NCBI GenBank assembly: GCA_034509735.1
Contig: JACGWO010000002.1
Location: forward strand, 51,147,115 to 51,211,114
DNA: 64,000 nucleotides
Source of the DNA: Sesamum alatum
Lineage: Eukaryota; Streptophyta; Magnoliopsida; Lamiales; Pedaliaceae
Reading direction: 5' to 3'
The translations under genes were made by a program, and so were the position numbers. The notes under the pieces are model-generated. The model was not told the DNA's origin, searched no databases, and saw only the letters and a list, made by a program, of their open reading frames with translations. This document shows, piece after piece, positions 23,301 to 36,093 of the stretch (within the stretch, counting starts at the first letter, position 1; each line of letters starts with the position of its first letter).

Positions 23301-25895
23301 AAGCTCTGTATACTTCAAACGGGTCAGCAAATGTTCTTCTTTCAAAACGTTGGCTCAAGACAATCTGAAAGATGTCCCCCGCCAAAATATGTTCTTTGGC
23401 CTGTATAACAGCTTTCATGTATTCCTCTCTTGTCATGCTGCTCTTGTTTAAGCGAAGTCCAAAATCACGAGTGCAGAAATCAATACAACCTGGAGATAGC
23501 CTTGGACTGGCAAATTAAGGTGAACGGACACATTAGCAAATTAATGACATTGTTGACATTTTCAAGATGAAGGGAGTTCAAAAGCAAACTCACGGGTCAA
23601 TGTCTTGCACTTTAGAAACTAATGTTTCCAACCGTTTTATTCCATCATCATAAGCCTTTTTAGCAGATGAGAATCGATCTAACCTCACCCAGTGAATGAC
23701 ATATGCTTTCTGAGAAAAAATACAGTTATTGCCCACTGATGATTTCAATGACAAATTAGTAAGAATGAAAGGATGAACAAGACATGCTAACAACAGAAGC
23801 TACAAAGGTGGAGCTTGGGTAGAGCAAGATGTCCGAATACCACCTATTTGTGACCAACTTCAAACAAAATGAAGTCATAAAATCCTTATGCAAGCACCAA
23901 TACGCATACATGCTAAATCCCAGATTCAGTTTTATTCAAGTACCGGCAGTAAGGCTTTAAGCTGCAAAGTGTTGATTTATCTATTTTTCCAACATTTGTG
24001 ATGATTTCTATCAGCACTTTGGGGCACAAAATTAGGAGTTCAGAAGTTTTGCTTTTTGTATTATGGGAAAAATATAATGATAAAAATCCACAGTTAGATT
24101 TATAGCATATTCATTTTCAGTAGGTCAATTGTACCTTGTCTACATGATCAAAAACGATTACATCATCATACAGACCAAGATGAATGTCAGCCAGGTCCCT
24201 ATCATCTTTCGGTGCACTTGAGAATGGCAGTTTTTTCTTCTCGACATAGCGAACGGTATCATATGAGAAAAAACCGACCCATCCACCTGTTGAAGAAGGT
24301 AAGAAATTCATGAGCAGCTGCAACTTTGTAGCATTTATAGACCAAAAATACAACTCATCGAAGAAAAATGATTGCCCTCTAGATACTCTAAATACCTACA
24401 ATCAATCAAGCATGTCAGAAAAAAGGCAAATGTTTTTTAGCCAATTTTGCACGTCCCCTTCCACTCGACAACTTCAATTGCAAAAGCAAATATAGCATAT
24501 ATATCAGATATCTTCCAGAGAAGCCCCACGAAAAGATTCTAAACATATATTATTATGACAGTGTGAGTCCAAGACGTGGGATGTGTTTAAGTCTCCCATA
24601 TCATTACAACTTTTCCGTTGATAATAAAACATGTAATTATCTCACCAACATATTCATCATTGCAGTTAGTACTGTAATAATCATCAAGAACCATTTAATT
24701 ATTGCTTACTTAATTATGTTAGACATATATTGTACAAACAGGGTCAATCTCCGCTTAGATTTGGCTGTCATGAATATATATTGCATCATCTGATTCTTAA
24801 TCTTTTCATATCCATGCATATGCATAGAGAAGCTAATAAAACAAGAAAACTTATTAATATCAGCAAGTATGAAGAAGATTAATATTTACGGATACCAAAT
24901 CTCACCACAAAATGCATCTGGAAGGTCTTGGATTAGTTGTGGTCTCCAACCTTCTGAAATGTCTTTTGGAATTGTCATTGGATCCTCTACCAACTTCTCA
25001 ATTATTTTTCCTGATTCATGGTCCAGAATTGTAACCTTATTCTCTTTTGCTACAACTTCCACTGTCGGTTGTGCCCCGACCACACTGTATCGACCCTAAA
25101 GAAAGGTAACACTAAAACTCAATTGATGAATCATTAATCATTCATAAATAGCCATGTTGGATGCATTAAGGATGAAATAATAATCATGACAGGAAGTCCT
25201 TACGACACTTGATGCTCGAAAACCAGGCTCTACAGATTCAAAAAGGAAGCTCGGAGCGTCTCTATCGTCTTCTTTAACCAAGCATCGGTAGGCTAGCACT
25301 GGCGTCAAATGATCAGAGAATATACACTTGTATAAAGGAATTAAATTACCGTTTTGTGATGCTTCCAGAAATCTCTTCTCATCCATCTCTGCAGTACAAT
25401 GCCATTGAAAATTAAAAATTAAAAATAAAAAAAGAAAAACGAAAGGAAAACCGACATTTACAAAATATCGTCATCATTAACAACTTCCAATAGAGGAACA
25501 ACTCCATACCAAAAAGTAACTCTTCAGTAAACGCAAAAGCCAAATTAGACTTAAGTACCAGCAAGATGAATCTATTTCCACCTCTTCCAACTCTTCATAG
25601 TTCCAAAAATAAAAATAAATAAATTAACGCTCCGCGTTCAAATAGATTACGATATATCCATTACAGCCAATCAAATGCACCAAACATGTAAACATCTTAA
25701 TGCAGCAGTATAGTAGACCTATAAGAGACGCAGACCTAGAGAAGGAGATTTCATAGCGTTGCATCGGAATGTACGAAGCCGAAATTTAACAGAGGAGCTC
25801 CAGCTTCTGCAGGAAATGCCGGACACCGACGCCGAATACACACTCCGTGTCGTCGGCGATGGCCGCTGAGAGAACGTCAAAGCTTGCATTTGCAT
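20324..25895 (-). CDS. ASA: Anthranilate synthase alpha subunit, plastid
   Basis: Converts chorismate and glutamine-derived ammonia to anthranilate, the first committed step of tryptophan synthesis, with the beta (glutaminase) subunit in plastids. Eleven exons join in phase: 25895-25736, 25388-25204, 25095-24906, 24286-24135, 23709-23594, 23506-23260, 23167-23111, 22982-22830, 21349-21269, 20963-20877 and 20737-20324, giving 613 aa. A transit peptide covers about 1-50. Residues 101-105 (FLFES) correspond to the feedback-inhibitor LLES-type site. The chorismate-binding domain has [48 protein letters not shown] (469-476) and [10 protein letters not shown]. All look intact. An in-frame ATG 24 bases upstream (25919) would add eight residues; I chose MQMQALTF at 25895 without proof. 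Plants often have several copies, and which paralogue this is cannot be told. Confidence 0.95.
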
Positions 25896-25919
25896 TGCAA
25901 TCACTCTGTAAACACCCAC

Positions 25920-27319
25920 TCAGTTTTTGTCAGTGTGTGAGAGAGAGAGAAGAAAAGAGAAATCTAGTGGAGAGAGAGACGGTGCGCTTAACTGAACGAA
26001 CGTGCCCTACAATTTATCCAGTAAACGTGTTTTCTCTGTTTATTATTACATGCTCATCTGTGACTATTTATTGAGACCACCTTTTTATAGGTGGCGCTTT
26101 CAACTTTCAACTCTCAACCAGCGCCGTCTTCAATTTTTTCCCTTCCAACGTTCTATAAATGAAAATTTCCATCTTTTTTTTTATCTTTTAATAAAATACC
26201 AATAAAAAATCCACCTGATTTATCTGAAAAGGGCAAATTGAAATAAGTTCCTAATCAACACACTTCATGCGATCGCGCATCCATAAATTCGGTACGCTAA
26301 ATTGGTTGACCAAATACTGAAAATTTAATTTTTTGATTTCATAAATTATAAAGTTTCTTAATAAGGTCAGGCGATAAGATAGCGAGTCCATTTTTTTCTC
26401 AAAAGAGATAAGATCATTTTTACTTTTATACCTGGGCTATTGATTTGGATAATATCTGCTTGATTTTAATTCAAACTTTAGCAATTATAGCCGTCTTGTC
26501 CTTACAGTGGTTTACGCTAGTTTTTTGCTTTAAGGAGAAGCCGAACTAACCCCATACAATATCTTCTACCGATTCCCTGCATTTTATTTACTTTTTGAGT
26601 AAATAGATTATAATTCTCTATATCTAACAATTATAACAATCATATAGTAATTATCAATATCAAATAACTAATTTTGTTAGGTTTGACTAACGAATGATTT
26701 ATTTGTTCAGCGAAAACAAACATATGAAATACAATTTATAACATTTCATTTTACGTGTAATTACACAAAAAAAGTTTAATTGAGACAATGTCAGTACTAT
26801 ACCAGACATCACAATTTATTTATAGTTAACTGTAAATAACTACAATGCCAGTACGTGGAATAACTATAATTTCAGTACTGTACCAGACATCACAATTTAT
26901 TTATTTTTTTAAAAAAAAAAAAGAAAAGAGAAGTTGTATTGATATAAAATTCAAATCGTGGTTCGATATTCTGCATAAATTAATTTATTTATTATTTTTC
27001 ATTTTCTGTATTTGAAAAAAAATTCAATTAGCGTATCAAACTATGGCCCCGCCCAAAAACAGACAGGTGCTACTCATAAATTTTGTATTTATCCAAAACT
27101 CTATATTCAATCAGATTAGATAAGTTTGCGGTAAAATTTCATAAATAGTTCCCTAAGGGTGCATTTGTTTGATTTTGGATTTGAGGACATAATTTAAAAA
27201 AATAAAATAAATGACTTTATTTGAAAAAAAGTTTGATATTTATCAATATTAAATAAAATATAATTAAAAATTAGAATTTGAAAATTTGAGATTTTTATAT
27301 ATTTCAAAATGTTCAAGTA
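25920..27319. other. Upstream spacer of anthranilate synthase
   Basis: Promoter of the anthranilate synthase gene, then AT-rich DNA. Around 26640-26770 are fragments of family C MITE (TTTGACTAACGAATGATTTA, GTGTAATTACAC). A short direct duplication (TCAGTACT.TACCAGACATC) occurs at 26791 and 26872. No gene seen. Confidence 0.7.
26082..26089 (-). promoter_or_regulatory. TATA box for anthranilate synthase
   Basis: The minus strand reads CTATAAAAAG here, about 170-190 bases upstream of the candidate start codons. This would place transcription start near 26055. It is the only good TATA in the right position on this strand. Confidence 0.5.
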
Positions 27320-27943
27320 TGTTGGGTGGACACACCACCAATAGATAACCAAGATAACAATGATATTAAACAAATTACACACGGTAATGTGTATACGAAC
27401 CCTTAGTCACAAACCAAATGGGGAAGCGGAAAAATAAGCAGTAAACAATATTAATAGGAACAGATCCAACCACGAACAGGCTCAGGGAGCCATGATCCGG
27501 AGTGAGCGGACACAACCACAAAGGCTGGCACCCAACAACCGGTTGCACCAAGACCAACCTGGTGCGAGCCACTCAAGACCAGACCAACCCCGACCACTAA
27601 GGTTTCACAGACAAATATTTTAGAGCTCGTAACAGAATAACAAAGAGAGAGGAGCAAGATCAAAGATATTTACTACGGTAAATGGAGGGGCCATTTATAT
27701 GGTCTGAAGTATGGAGAAAAGAAAGGAAAGACAAAGAGAAAAAGGGAAGGAGATGTTACAGAAGGTAAGCAATCAAGAGGCATGATTTCTGATTAGGATT
27801 AAGGTTAGGCAATATAAATAGTGGTTCATAAACCGGGTCGGGTGGAGCCCATTGAGATGGGCCATCGGGTTTAGGTCTTGGGCCTTTCCAGGTTGCTAGG
27901 TCACGGGCCATCTAGGATATTGGGTCATGTGCCACACTCAATA
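27320..27943 (-). repeat. LTR copy (3' LTR by orientation)
   Basis: Direct repeat of 28122-28752. Its inner end reads ...CACTCAATA instead of CACTCAACA, a single change in the terminal TG/CA signature. Open frames within it are artefacts of a GC-richer LTR. Confidence 0.85.
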
Positions 27944-27977
27944 TTCTCTACCTTGGGCTACTAAAAGTGCCGAAGGT

Positions 27978-28046
27978 GTGAACCTAGTAGGGTACGTTGA
28001 CTCTAACTATGCAAACGATAGAGATAGTAGGAAATCAACAATTTTC
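27978..28046 (+). pseudogene. Copia-type RNase H fragment
   Basis: Short frame with the motif NLVGYVDSNYANDRDSRKST, which matches the Ty1/copia RNase H signature (GYxDSDYAxDxxxRKST) around one catalytic aspartate. Only about 25 residues remain. It is antisense to the surrounding LTR element, so it is a captured or inverted scrap, not the element's own intact gene. Confidence 0.8.
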
Positions 28047-28121
28047 TTACATTTTTCACTTTGTGTGGATCCTGCATATGTTGGAAGTCTCAACTTCAGC
28101 CAATTGTTGCTCTGATACCAC

Positions 28122-28752
28122 TGTTGGGTGGACACACCACTAATGGATCACCAAGATTACAATGATGTTAAACAAATTACACGTGGGAATGGGTATACGA
28201 ACCCTTAATTACAAACCAAATGGGGAGGCAGAAAAATAAACAGTAAACAATATTGATAAGAACAGATCCAACCACGAACAGGTTCAGGGAGCCACGATGT
28301 GGAGTGAGCGAACACAACCACAAAGGCCGGCACCCAACAACCGATTGCACCAATACCAACCTGGTGCGAGCCACTCAAGACCAGACCAACCCCGACCACT
28401 AAGGTTTCACAGAGAGATATTTTAGAGCTCGTAACAGAATCACAAAGAGAAGAGGAGCAAGATCAGAGATATTTACTACGGTAAATGGAGGTGCCATTTA
28501 TAGGGTTTGAAGTCTGGATAAGAGAAAGGAGAGGCAGAGAGAAAAAGGAAGGAGATGTTACAACAAGTAAGAAATCAAAAGGCGTGATTTCTAATTAGGG
28601 TTAGGGTTAGGGTTAGGGGATATAAATATTGGTTCACAAACCGTGTCGGGTGGAGCCTATTGAGTTGGGTCATAGGGTTTAGGTCTTGGGCCTTTCCAGG
28701 TTGTTGGGGTCATGGGCCATCCAGGCTGTTCGGTCATAGGCCACACTCAACA
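28122..28752 (-). repeat. LTR copy (5' LTR by orientation)
   Basis: Direct repeat of 27320-27943. It contains a run of TTAGGG units (about 28594-28619) where the other LTR has the degenerate TTAGGATTAAGGTTAGGC, so the run grew after insertion. Confidence 0.85.
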
Positions 28753-28757
28753 AAGTA

Positions 28758-31700
28758 AATTCAAAAAATTTATTATTATGAATTTAAAATTCATAATTTC
28801 AATCTTTCAATCTAAATGCAATTTAAATAAGTGTTACATGCAGTGCACGAGTGTTATTCAAATATTACTTGTAGTACCTTACCTTCTTTAAATTTCATGG
28901 ATCATTTCATTTGTCTAAAACTTTAATTAATTATATATCTCAATGCACATCACTTTTTTTTGTGCATTTATTTTCTCCATGTAACATAACAGGTTTTCAA
29001 AAAAATAAAAGTGGTCCGTTCTTGACGGGGTCTAATAAGGAAGGTATTCAAAGAGTAAGAATACCACCCTCAAACAACATAAAGATCCCCACATTTGGGT
29101 ATGGCCGCAATCAATTCGACTCGATTGATGACTCATAATTACTACCACCGATCATTCCACTCCCGGAAGTCGACATGTGGATTTGTACAAGGGCAGATAT
29201 TTGGTCTTATAAGTACACTGGAGCCATTTAGATCAGGTACATCGTTATTGAGAGCATATCTTTTTATTTCTTTCCTCGATTTCGCAACCAAATTAATTTA
29301 AACATAAAAAATCTTAACTGGATACCTCCTAAAAAGCCTAATGTTTACTCGATTTTACAAGTCCCAACACTTATTTGAATTGAACCACGTTCGGGATCAC
29401 AATGTATCCTTGCTGGATAAAGCAATTCTTGAATAAATCCTTTTTCTTTAACCGGTAAGTGAATTGGGATGGACTCATGTATTTTCTCTATTGTATACAA
29501 TAAATAGGTCATGTGATCGGTTCGTTTGTTAAATTCGTCTCTAATACTAGATTTATATCTAATTATTAAAAGTGATTTGATAATTTTATTTAATTTAAAA
29601 AGTGATTAATTATAATTCAATTATACACGCACATTTTGAGTGTGTCACGTATACTAAATTAATGAAATGGATGAAGATCAACTTTCAAACTTGTCAATTA
29701 AAATATTTTATACACATATTTTACACACGTGATTAATGTATTTAAAGTTGTGTGTCACCTGGTTGTTTGTGATCAACCAGAATGGATTGATTGTACGCGC
29801 CCACCACTGTCTAGTGACTAACATTTATTGCATTTATTAAGAAAAAAAAAGACTAAACAATACTTATTGCAACTATTATTATTATTTTTCAAAAAAAAAA
29901 AAAAAAAAGAGAAAGACTTAACATTTATTGCGCCGGAAATGTAGCACAATATTTATAGCTCATCAGAAAATAAAATTCATAGCTAATGGGGGATTGATGA
30001 TCATAGCAGAAGAGTAACCTGATTAAGGGATTTTTTTTTAAAAAAGAAAAGATTACCCTGATTAAGGGTTTATTTGTAACAGTTTGTACTTTTCTGATTA
30101 CACTGTCATCCGGATGATTTAATATAATTACACATAGACATTCTATAATTTAAAAAATCACATCTAATATCATGAAATTTGCTTCAATATAACAAATAGG
30201 TAAATCCATTAATCAAAATTCACCGAATTTGTTGATATTAACAAAAAAAGGATAAAAAAACACATATTTACCCTCGATTGACTTATTGTAGATCAAACAA
30301 ATTTTTTCTGATTAAACTAATACTGTAAGAGTGAAGATATATTTCTTCAAATACATTAACGTGTGAAGATGTATGAGGGTAGTATGGTGAGAAAAAAATT
30401 TGTTTGACCTGCAATAAGTCAATTGAGTATAAATATGAATTTTCATTCAATTTTTTTGTTAGTATCAACAAAAACGATTAATTTTGACTAACAGATGATC
30501 CTATTTGTTAGACAAAATCAAACATCAGGAATACTATATATAAATTTCAACCCACAAGGTTCTACATGTAAATTTCAACCCACATGTCCATTCCTACAAC
30601 TATGATTGGTATGATTTAGATTTGGAAATATGTATTCCCTTGGATAAGAGATTAACAATTCCTCCCCCAATATGGTATTAGCTATTCTCAATATGTTGGG
30701 AATGAAAGTTTTTTTCTATAATTAAATCAGTTTAATATCTAATTTCAATTGTTATTAAATTTAAGTACTTATATCTAGTATCGAGAAATAATTGTGTATG
30801 CATGGTAATAAAAAATGATATTAGTTTGATATTTAATTATTTTTGTTAATTCAATTATTTTTCATTGAGTATTAAAAAAATAATGGCAGATGCATTATAA
30901 TTGAATATATTAGTCCATTTGGTTGTTCAAATCACCTCTTAGATTAATTTAACTATGTTGATGAAGTGAGAAAGGATTCTGCATAGTGAACATGGTAATT
31001 TATGGTGTGAATTGAATGTATGTAGACATACATAAACATGATTCATTCAGTTCCATAGAATTTTAAAAATCTTAATGCAATATTATCTCGAGTCTTAGAA
31101 GAAGGGAATCTACTAATTATTTGATAATAATAGATTTGTTATAATTTCATAAAGTATATCAGAGAGGACTCCACTAATTCTTATAATGTATGAAAATATT
31201 TGCATCTTCATTATTTCGTTAATGTGATACTCATTGGATCAATTAGGTAAACCTATTGCCTTAGCATCTCATCCATTCCTGAATTTTCTTCAACTTGTTC
31301 TTCTGCTAATTTTAGTAATTTATATCACTAGTAGTAATTTATCTCTCAATTTCAGTTGTCCAAATAATTATGGGTAGTTATAATCCTGGTAATTATTTCT
31401 TTAGATCCTCGTGGAACGATATATATTATACTACTTCATAGGTAGTGCACTTGTTGTTAACCTGTATACTTTTTGGCAATCAAAATTGAAGTCCGTAAGT
31501 CCATATTCAAATGGTGCAAGTTTTAAGTTCATTGGGAATTCCTACATAAAATTTTGTTTGTTTTATCACAAATTGCCGGAAATAGAGTGTGTTGTTTAGA
31601 ATTCTATTTTACATTGTGCACCAAATTCTATGATCATAATTAGCAAGTGTTTAAGCCTATAAAAAAAACTTCTAATATGATGTTACTCAAATGAATATTG

Positions 31701-32567
31701 AGAAATAAATCGAGTAAGGACTTCTAAGAATTACTCCTCTTTATCTCTTCCTTAAAAGTAAAAAAGTTGTATTGAACACGCCATAACTTCCAACAACGAC
31801 GACCAGCTTCCCCTCTTTGCTATGCTATGTTTGTATTTATACATGTGCCTATTATAGGTCGAATTAGTCAAGATTGGGAAATGGACAAGTAGTATGAAAA
31901 AAGGAAATTGTGTTAAAATCTTCTTAAAAATAAATTATGAATCGACTACTTATATTATTTAAAGATACTTATAAAATCCCAATATCTGAATTTGAATTTT
32001 TTTAAAATTTTAAATAATGTAGCATTTTAAAGAGAGGACGTGATGATCCTATTATTTTGTGCATTTTACAAGTTCATGCACCAAACAATAGTGTCGTCAC
32101 GTCAGTTGAATTCTAAACATTCATGATCACGTCATTCTAAAAAGGCATCGACTAGGACCCTGTCTCCGGATAGAATCGATTGTTAGAAGCAATAAATAAC
32201 TGCTCGGCACAAATGAATTATGTCTACCCCTACAATACTATTCAAGGGATTAGGGAATGGTTGTCTACATCAGGAAGTTATTAACAAATGGGTCTATGTT
32301 TCCTCCTGAATTAGTAATTGCTCACGTTTTGATTTGTCATTAATGAAATTCACGTGCTTTAAATTGTGTGGTCTCAATTTAGTTATATTACCTTAGCTAT
32401 CAATAATACAATGTTAGAACCTAATTGGAATTAAATCATTTTCCACTATCCTCACCCCCACCCCCTGCTTCTGCCTTTCTGCTTTTTATAGCTTTAACGT
32501 GGCCCAAACCCTCAATTTTAACTTTTATAAAACATGTTATTGTGTTTAATAATCTAAAAAGAAGTTA
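28758..32567. other. Gene desert with decayed repeats
   Basis: AT-rich. A family C MITE copy lies at about 30117-30590. Two less AT-rich patches (about 29005-29190 and 29375-29490) contain short open frames that look like decayed coding sequence but match nothing I recognise. A 62-codon frame at 31411-31599 has no supporting feature. Confidence 0.65.
30117..30590. repeat. Palindromic MITE, family C
   Basis: Contains the family C centre: TTGACTTATTGTAGATCAAA near 30277 and its inverse TTTGACCTGCAATAAGTCAA near 30403, with the outer arm motif CACCGAATTTGTTGATATTA and its mirror. The termini are eroded, so the borders are approximate. Confidence 0.55.
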
Positions 32568-33014
32568 GAGTGAATTACGATGACATTCTCAGAAGTTTGG
32601 TATAATTAAGGATACTCCATCATTTTTTCAAAAATTATAAATACCTCGCTAAGGTTTGTAATAGTCTAACAACTAACCTATTTTCATCCATTTTTATGGG
32701 TGGACTGATCAAAATTCCAATATACAAACTGAATTATTTTTTTTATTAATTTTTAAATTTTTATTGATTTTTTTTTGGACTAAAATGCGCAGGTAGAAAT
32801 TTTTTACACAAATGAGCAATAATGTAATTTGACTCAAATGATTTTACTTTTTTTTTAAAAAAAAAAAAAGAAAGAAAATCAAGGGCATAAGAACAATCAC
32901 AGTCATTTAGTTAAAAATTACAAATCTCGAGGGTATTTATATTTTTTTAAAAATGAACAAATATCCATAATCATGCCAAACTTCAGTAGAGAAAAAGGTG
33001 ATCGTAATTCACTC
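32568..33014. mobile_element. Family B MITE with 11-bp flanking duplication
   Basis: A 447-bp element with ends GAGTGAATTACGAT and ...ATCGTAATTCACTC. Flanks are AAAAGAAGTTA (left) and AAAAAAAGTTA (right, 33015-33025), 10 of 11 matching. The interior has family B phrases such as TTTTTATGGGTGGACTGATC and GACTAAAATG. No coding capacity. Confidence 0.65.
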
Positions 33015-33614
33015 AAAAAAAGTTATGATTATGCCAAGCGAAGTGAATTTAGATTTCAATTGACAAACATCCTTGTAATTATAATTGAGTTCTAAGAGTA
33101 ATTTTGAGAGTGATTCCACATGCGACAAATTTAATAAATCATTTTTCGGGATTAAATAGTTACTTTTAATTGAGTAAGACGTCGATTCAATCAATATAAT
33201 TAAAAATAATGAATCAAATTACAATAAACTCAAATAAAATAAGACAAACACCCACAATTGTTGTGAAACTACCTCAATATACCTCATCTAGAAGTTAGAA
33301 TAATTGCTTACTGACACTCATCTATCTTTTGAAATTACCAAAACATTCCTCTAAATTTGTTTCTACTCCATTCCATCTGAATACGTGATGATGTTTAAAA
33401 ATGTGATGGATGTTAACATTCTATTTCTACACAGGAGTGTAATTGTTTTGCATCTAATTCCAGTTAAGAGATAATTGTAAGGTTCTTTCAACACAAAACT
33501 TAGAAATGATGGTTTTGTTAATAATTAAGCCTATGTGATATATACCTATTAGTTCTTCAGCAGCAGTGCACTTCTTAGCATTCTTGATGCAGCAGGATCA
33601 GTTGTCAATGCTTA
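33015..33614. other. Downstream flank of the WIYLD gene
   Basis: AT-rich sequence without a recognisable gene; it includes the 3' UTR of the WIYLD gene (near 33614). Confidence 0.65.
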
Positions 33615-35511
33615 TCAGCTGGGCTGAACTGCACTAAACTCATCGTCGTCGTCATCACTAATCCATCCGTAACATGGTTTGCACCGATGACTCGATGGAA
33701 TACTGTCTCTCAGTTGGGGGCTGTGGACGATAGCAAGACCAGACGGTACTCCTGCCTGGTGTCGGGCAAGAACATCCTATAACATAACAGGGTAACAGTT
33801 AGCATCTATGAAGAATTTACAAAGTTGTTTTGATCATAGATGGAGAATCATAAGCTTAATGCTTCAATTCAGATACTGCATACAATTTAAACTGATACAG
33901 GAGCAGAAGGGAGCCACCACAACAGTGCAAAAACTTCCAAGTGTTCATCATCATGAGCTTCTGTTACTAAAGTTCATACCAAATTATAGGAGCTCTAGTT
34001 AAACTGAAGGATGAAATGAATCTCCATGTGAAGAGAACAGAGCATTGGCATAAGATTTGATAATGGAAAACGATACTACAAACAGAGGGAGAGAATTGTT
34101 GCACACTTCTGATGACATCCCATTCTTGCACTTGAGAAGTAGGACTAAGGGCGACTATAAAACTAAATGTGCCTTTACAAAGAAAGAAAATCAAACTATT
34201 GGATATTCGATTTGAAATTGATCATTCAAAGCTCGTATGAACTTAGTTCGTTGAACATAACAAGACAAGTTCTTTTCATTAAGATTTGAAGTTTAACTGG
34301 AGCTCGACTAGATTAGTTAAGACCGATAGATTATGTGTAAGAAATCAAGCTGCTTGTGTTCAACTCAATCAAAGCTCATTACGATACGACTTGTTAACAA
34401 ACAAACCAAGCTCAAACACAAATTTGATAAAATTCATACAAGTTTCAACGTTAATGTGGTCGACTAGAATCAATTTGTTTACATTTCTATGTGCCAACCA
34501 TTACTAGAAAGCATAGTACTCAGCTAAACCAAACATGGGAGGACAGAGTACTCAGCATAGTGTACAATCACAACAAAAACAGAACATTAACAAGTAACAT
34601 TAGCAATTTTACTTCCTCATGCAAAGACGATATGCGATAGTTCTGATGAAACTATTGCTACCTGCAAAAGCAAAGGAGTGACCTTAACATCCAAATCCTG
34701 TTGCCGACTTTTCTCTAGTCCAATATCGACACCTTCATCTTGTGCCTCTGCTACATGAAAATCCGTTTCGGTTACCTGCTTTTCGGAGATGACCCCTTCT
34801 TCATCACACAGTTCATGCACAGATTCTGAATGCTCATCAGTACTCCCATGTTTGCCACTACCTTCTAATAATGAGTGTTCGGGTGCGTGATCAAGTTGAG
34901 GCACCTCCGGCTCTTCAAGAAGCGTGTCGATTAGCAGCTTATAGGCAGCCTCCTCAATAAACAACCAACCATCATCTCCATAAACCTTGAAATAACAACC
35001 AAACAATTTTAATTTCACAGAGTAGCTCTACACACAAACACACACAACACAAAAGGTGAAAAACATGAAGGAAAAGAACTTTGAATTAAGTGAAGTAGAA
35101 GACAAGCCCTTTTCACAACAATAACAAACAACATTTGGCAACCAAATAAACAACAAATTCAAGAATCAATAACCATGATCAGTTGTGTTAACAATGAGGC
35201 TAAAACCCTAATGCAGAAGCAACTAAAAATCAAAAGATTCAGCAACAAGTAAATGATTCTTGTAAGCTGAAAGCGTGAAAACAAACCTCGAGGAGATTTT
35301 TCACACATTTGCGGACAGTATCAGTTGAAAACCCCATAGGGCGCAGAGCGTCCACTGCCGCGCGCATTCTCGACAAACCCACCTGTGAAAAATTCTTCAA
35401 CTTTACGTTTATGCATGAATTTGACTCTCACTTAATTTAGATAGAAAAAAAAAAAAAAAAAAATCGGGTCATGGAGAAAACCTTTGAACGCCGCCTCCTC
35501 GGAGCCATCAT
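33615..35511 (-). CDS. Small WIYLD-domain protein
   Basis: Four exons, 35511-35482, 35382-35287, 34985-34662 and 33776-33615, join in phase to 203 aa. Residues about 11-67 (VGLSRMRAAVDALRPMGFST...KNLLEVYGDDGWLFIEEAAY) resemble the plant WIYLD domain, otherwise known at the N-terminus of SUVR-type SET proteins and described as ubiquitin-binding. There is no SET domain here. The middle (about 68-150) is acidic and low-complexity. The C-terminus has a conserved-looking HRCKPCYGWISDDDDDEF with two cysteines next to an acidic run. Function is unknown; a chromatin or ubiquitin link is only an inference from the domain. The N-terminus MMAPRRRRSK is basic. Exon joins are solid by phase and GT/AG borders; the domain name is less certain. 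Confidence 0.8.
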
Positions 35512-35667
35512 CCAGAAATCAAGAAAGATTAGCAAAAAAGAACACTCAAAATACGCTGTGTAAACTATGATTGAGTTAACTGCGGCGTGAAGACGAGAGA
35601 CCTGCAGTTGCTTGCCTTGTACAGAAAGAATAAAAGTGCGAGACCAACATTGTTTTATCTATTTCCT

Positions 35668-35846
35668 GGAAATTCTAGCCCGAATCTGGCTCGATCAAAT
35701 TTGAGCCGATCACATGGTAAATACAATATATTTATCGTATAATTGATCTATAATTTAGAGAAAGTGACCAATCACATAGTAAATGTGATACACTTACTTT
35801 ATGATTAATTTGGTTCAACTAAACCTAGTTCGGGTAAAAATTTTCC
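35668..35846. repeat. About 180-bp MITE, family E, copy 1
   Basis: Left GGAAATTCTAGCCCGAAT and the inverse of the right end (GGAAAATTTTTACCCGAAC) are related inverted repeats. The centre carries ATCACATAGTAAATGTGATA. Two more copies lie at about 52373-52544 and 56082-56250. Confidence 0.7.
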
Positions 35847-36093
35847 CTATTATAGACACAAATTAAGCCACGATTTTCTGTAACTTATTCAAGTTTTATA
35901 TTAACTTAACAATATAATTAATATATTTTTTATTTTATTTATAATATATTTTAAAGTATAAAAAATTATTTATAAAGAGATGACTATGCCACAACAATAG
36001 TCCAATAAAATAAAAAAGTGCAATGAAATAATTATAAGTATTTTTTGTAAGTAGTTAAATGTGTTTGAAATATATTATTATTGTTATTACTTT

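Larger units (their letters stand above)
27320..28752 (-). mobile_element. Non-autonomous LTR retrotransposon with 178-bp interior
   Basis: Two direct LTRs, 27320-27943 (624 bp) and 28122-28752 (631 bp), begin TGTTGGGTGG and end CACTCAA(T/C)A. The element is flanked by the 5-bp duplication AAGTA (27315-27319 and 28753-28757). The primer-binding site TGGTATCAGAGC, typical of initiator Met-tRNA priming, lies on the minus strand at 28120-28109, one base from the LTR, so the element reads right to left. The 178-bp interior has no gag or polymerase. It keeps a copia-like RNase H scrap (LVGYVDSNYANDRDSRKST) that reads on the opposite strand. The LTRs differ at many positions, so the insertion is old. 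Confidence 0.85.
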
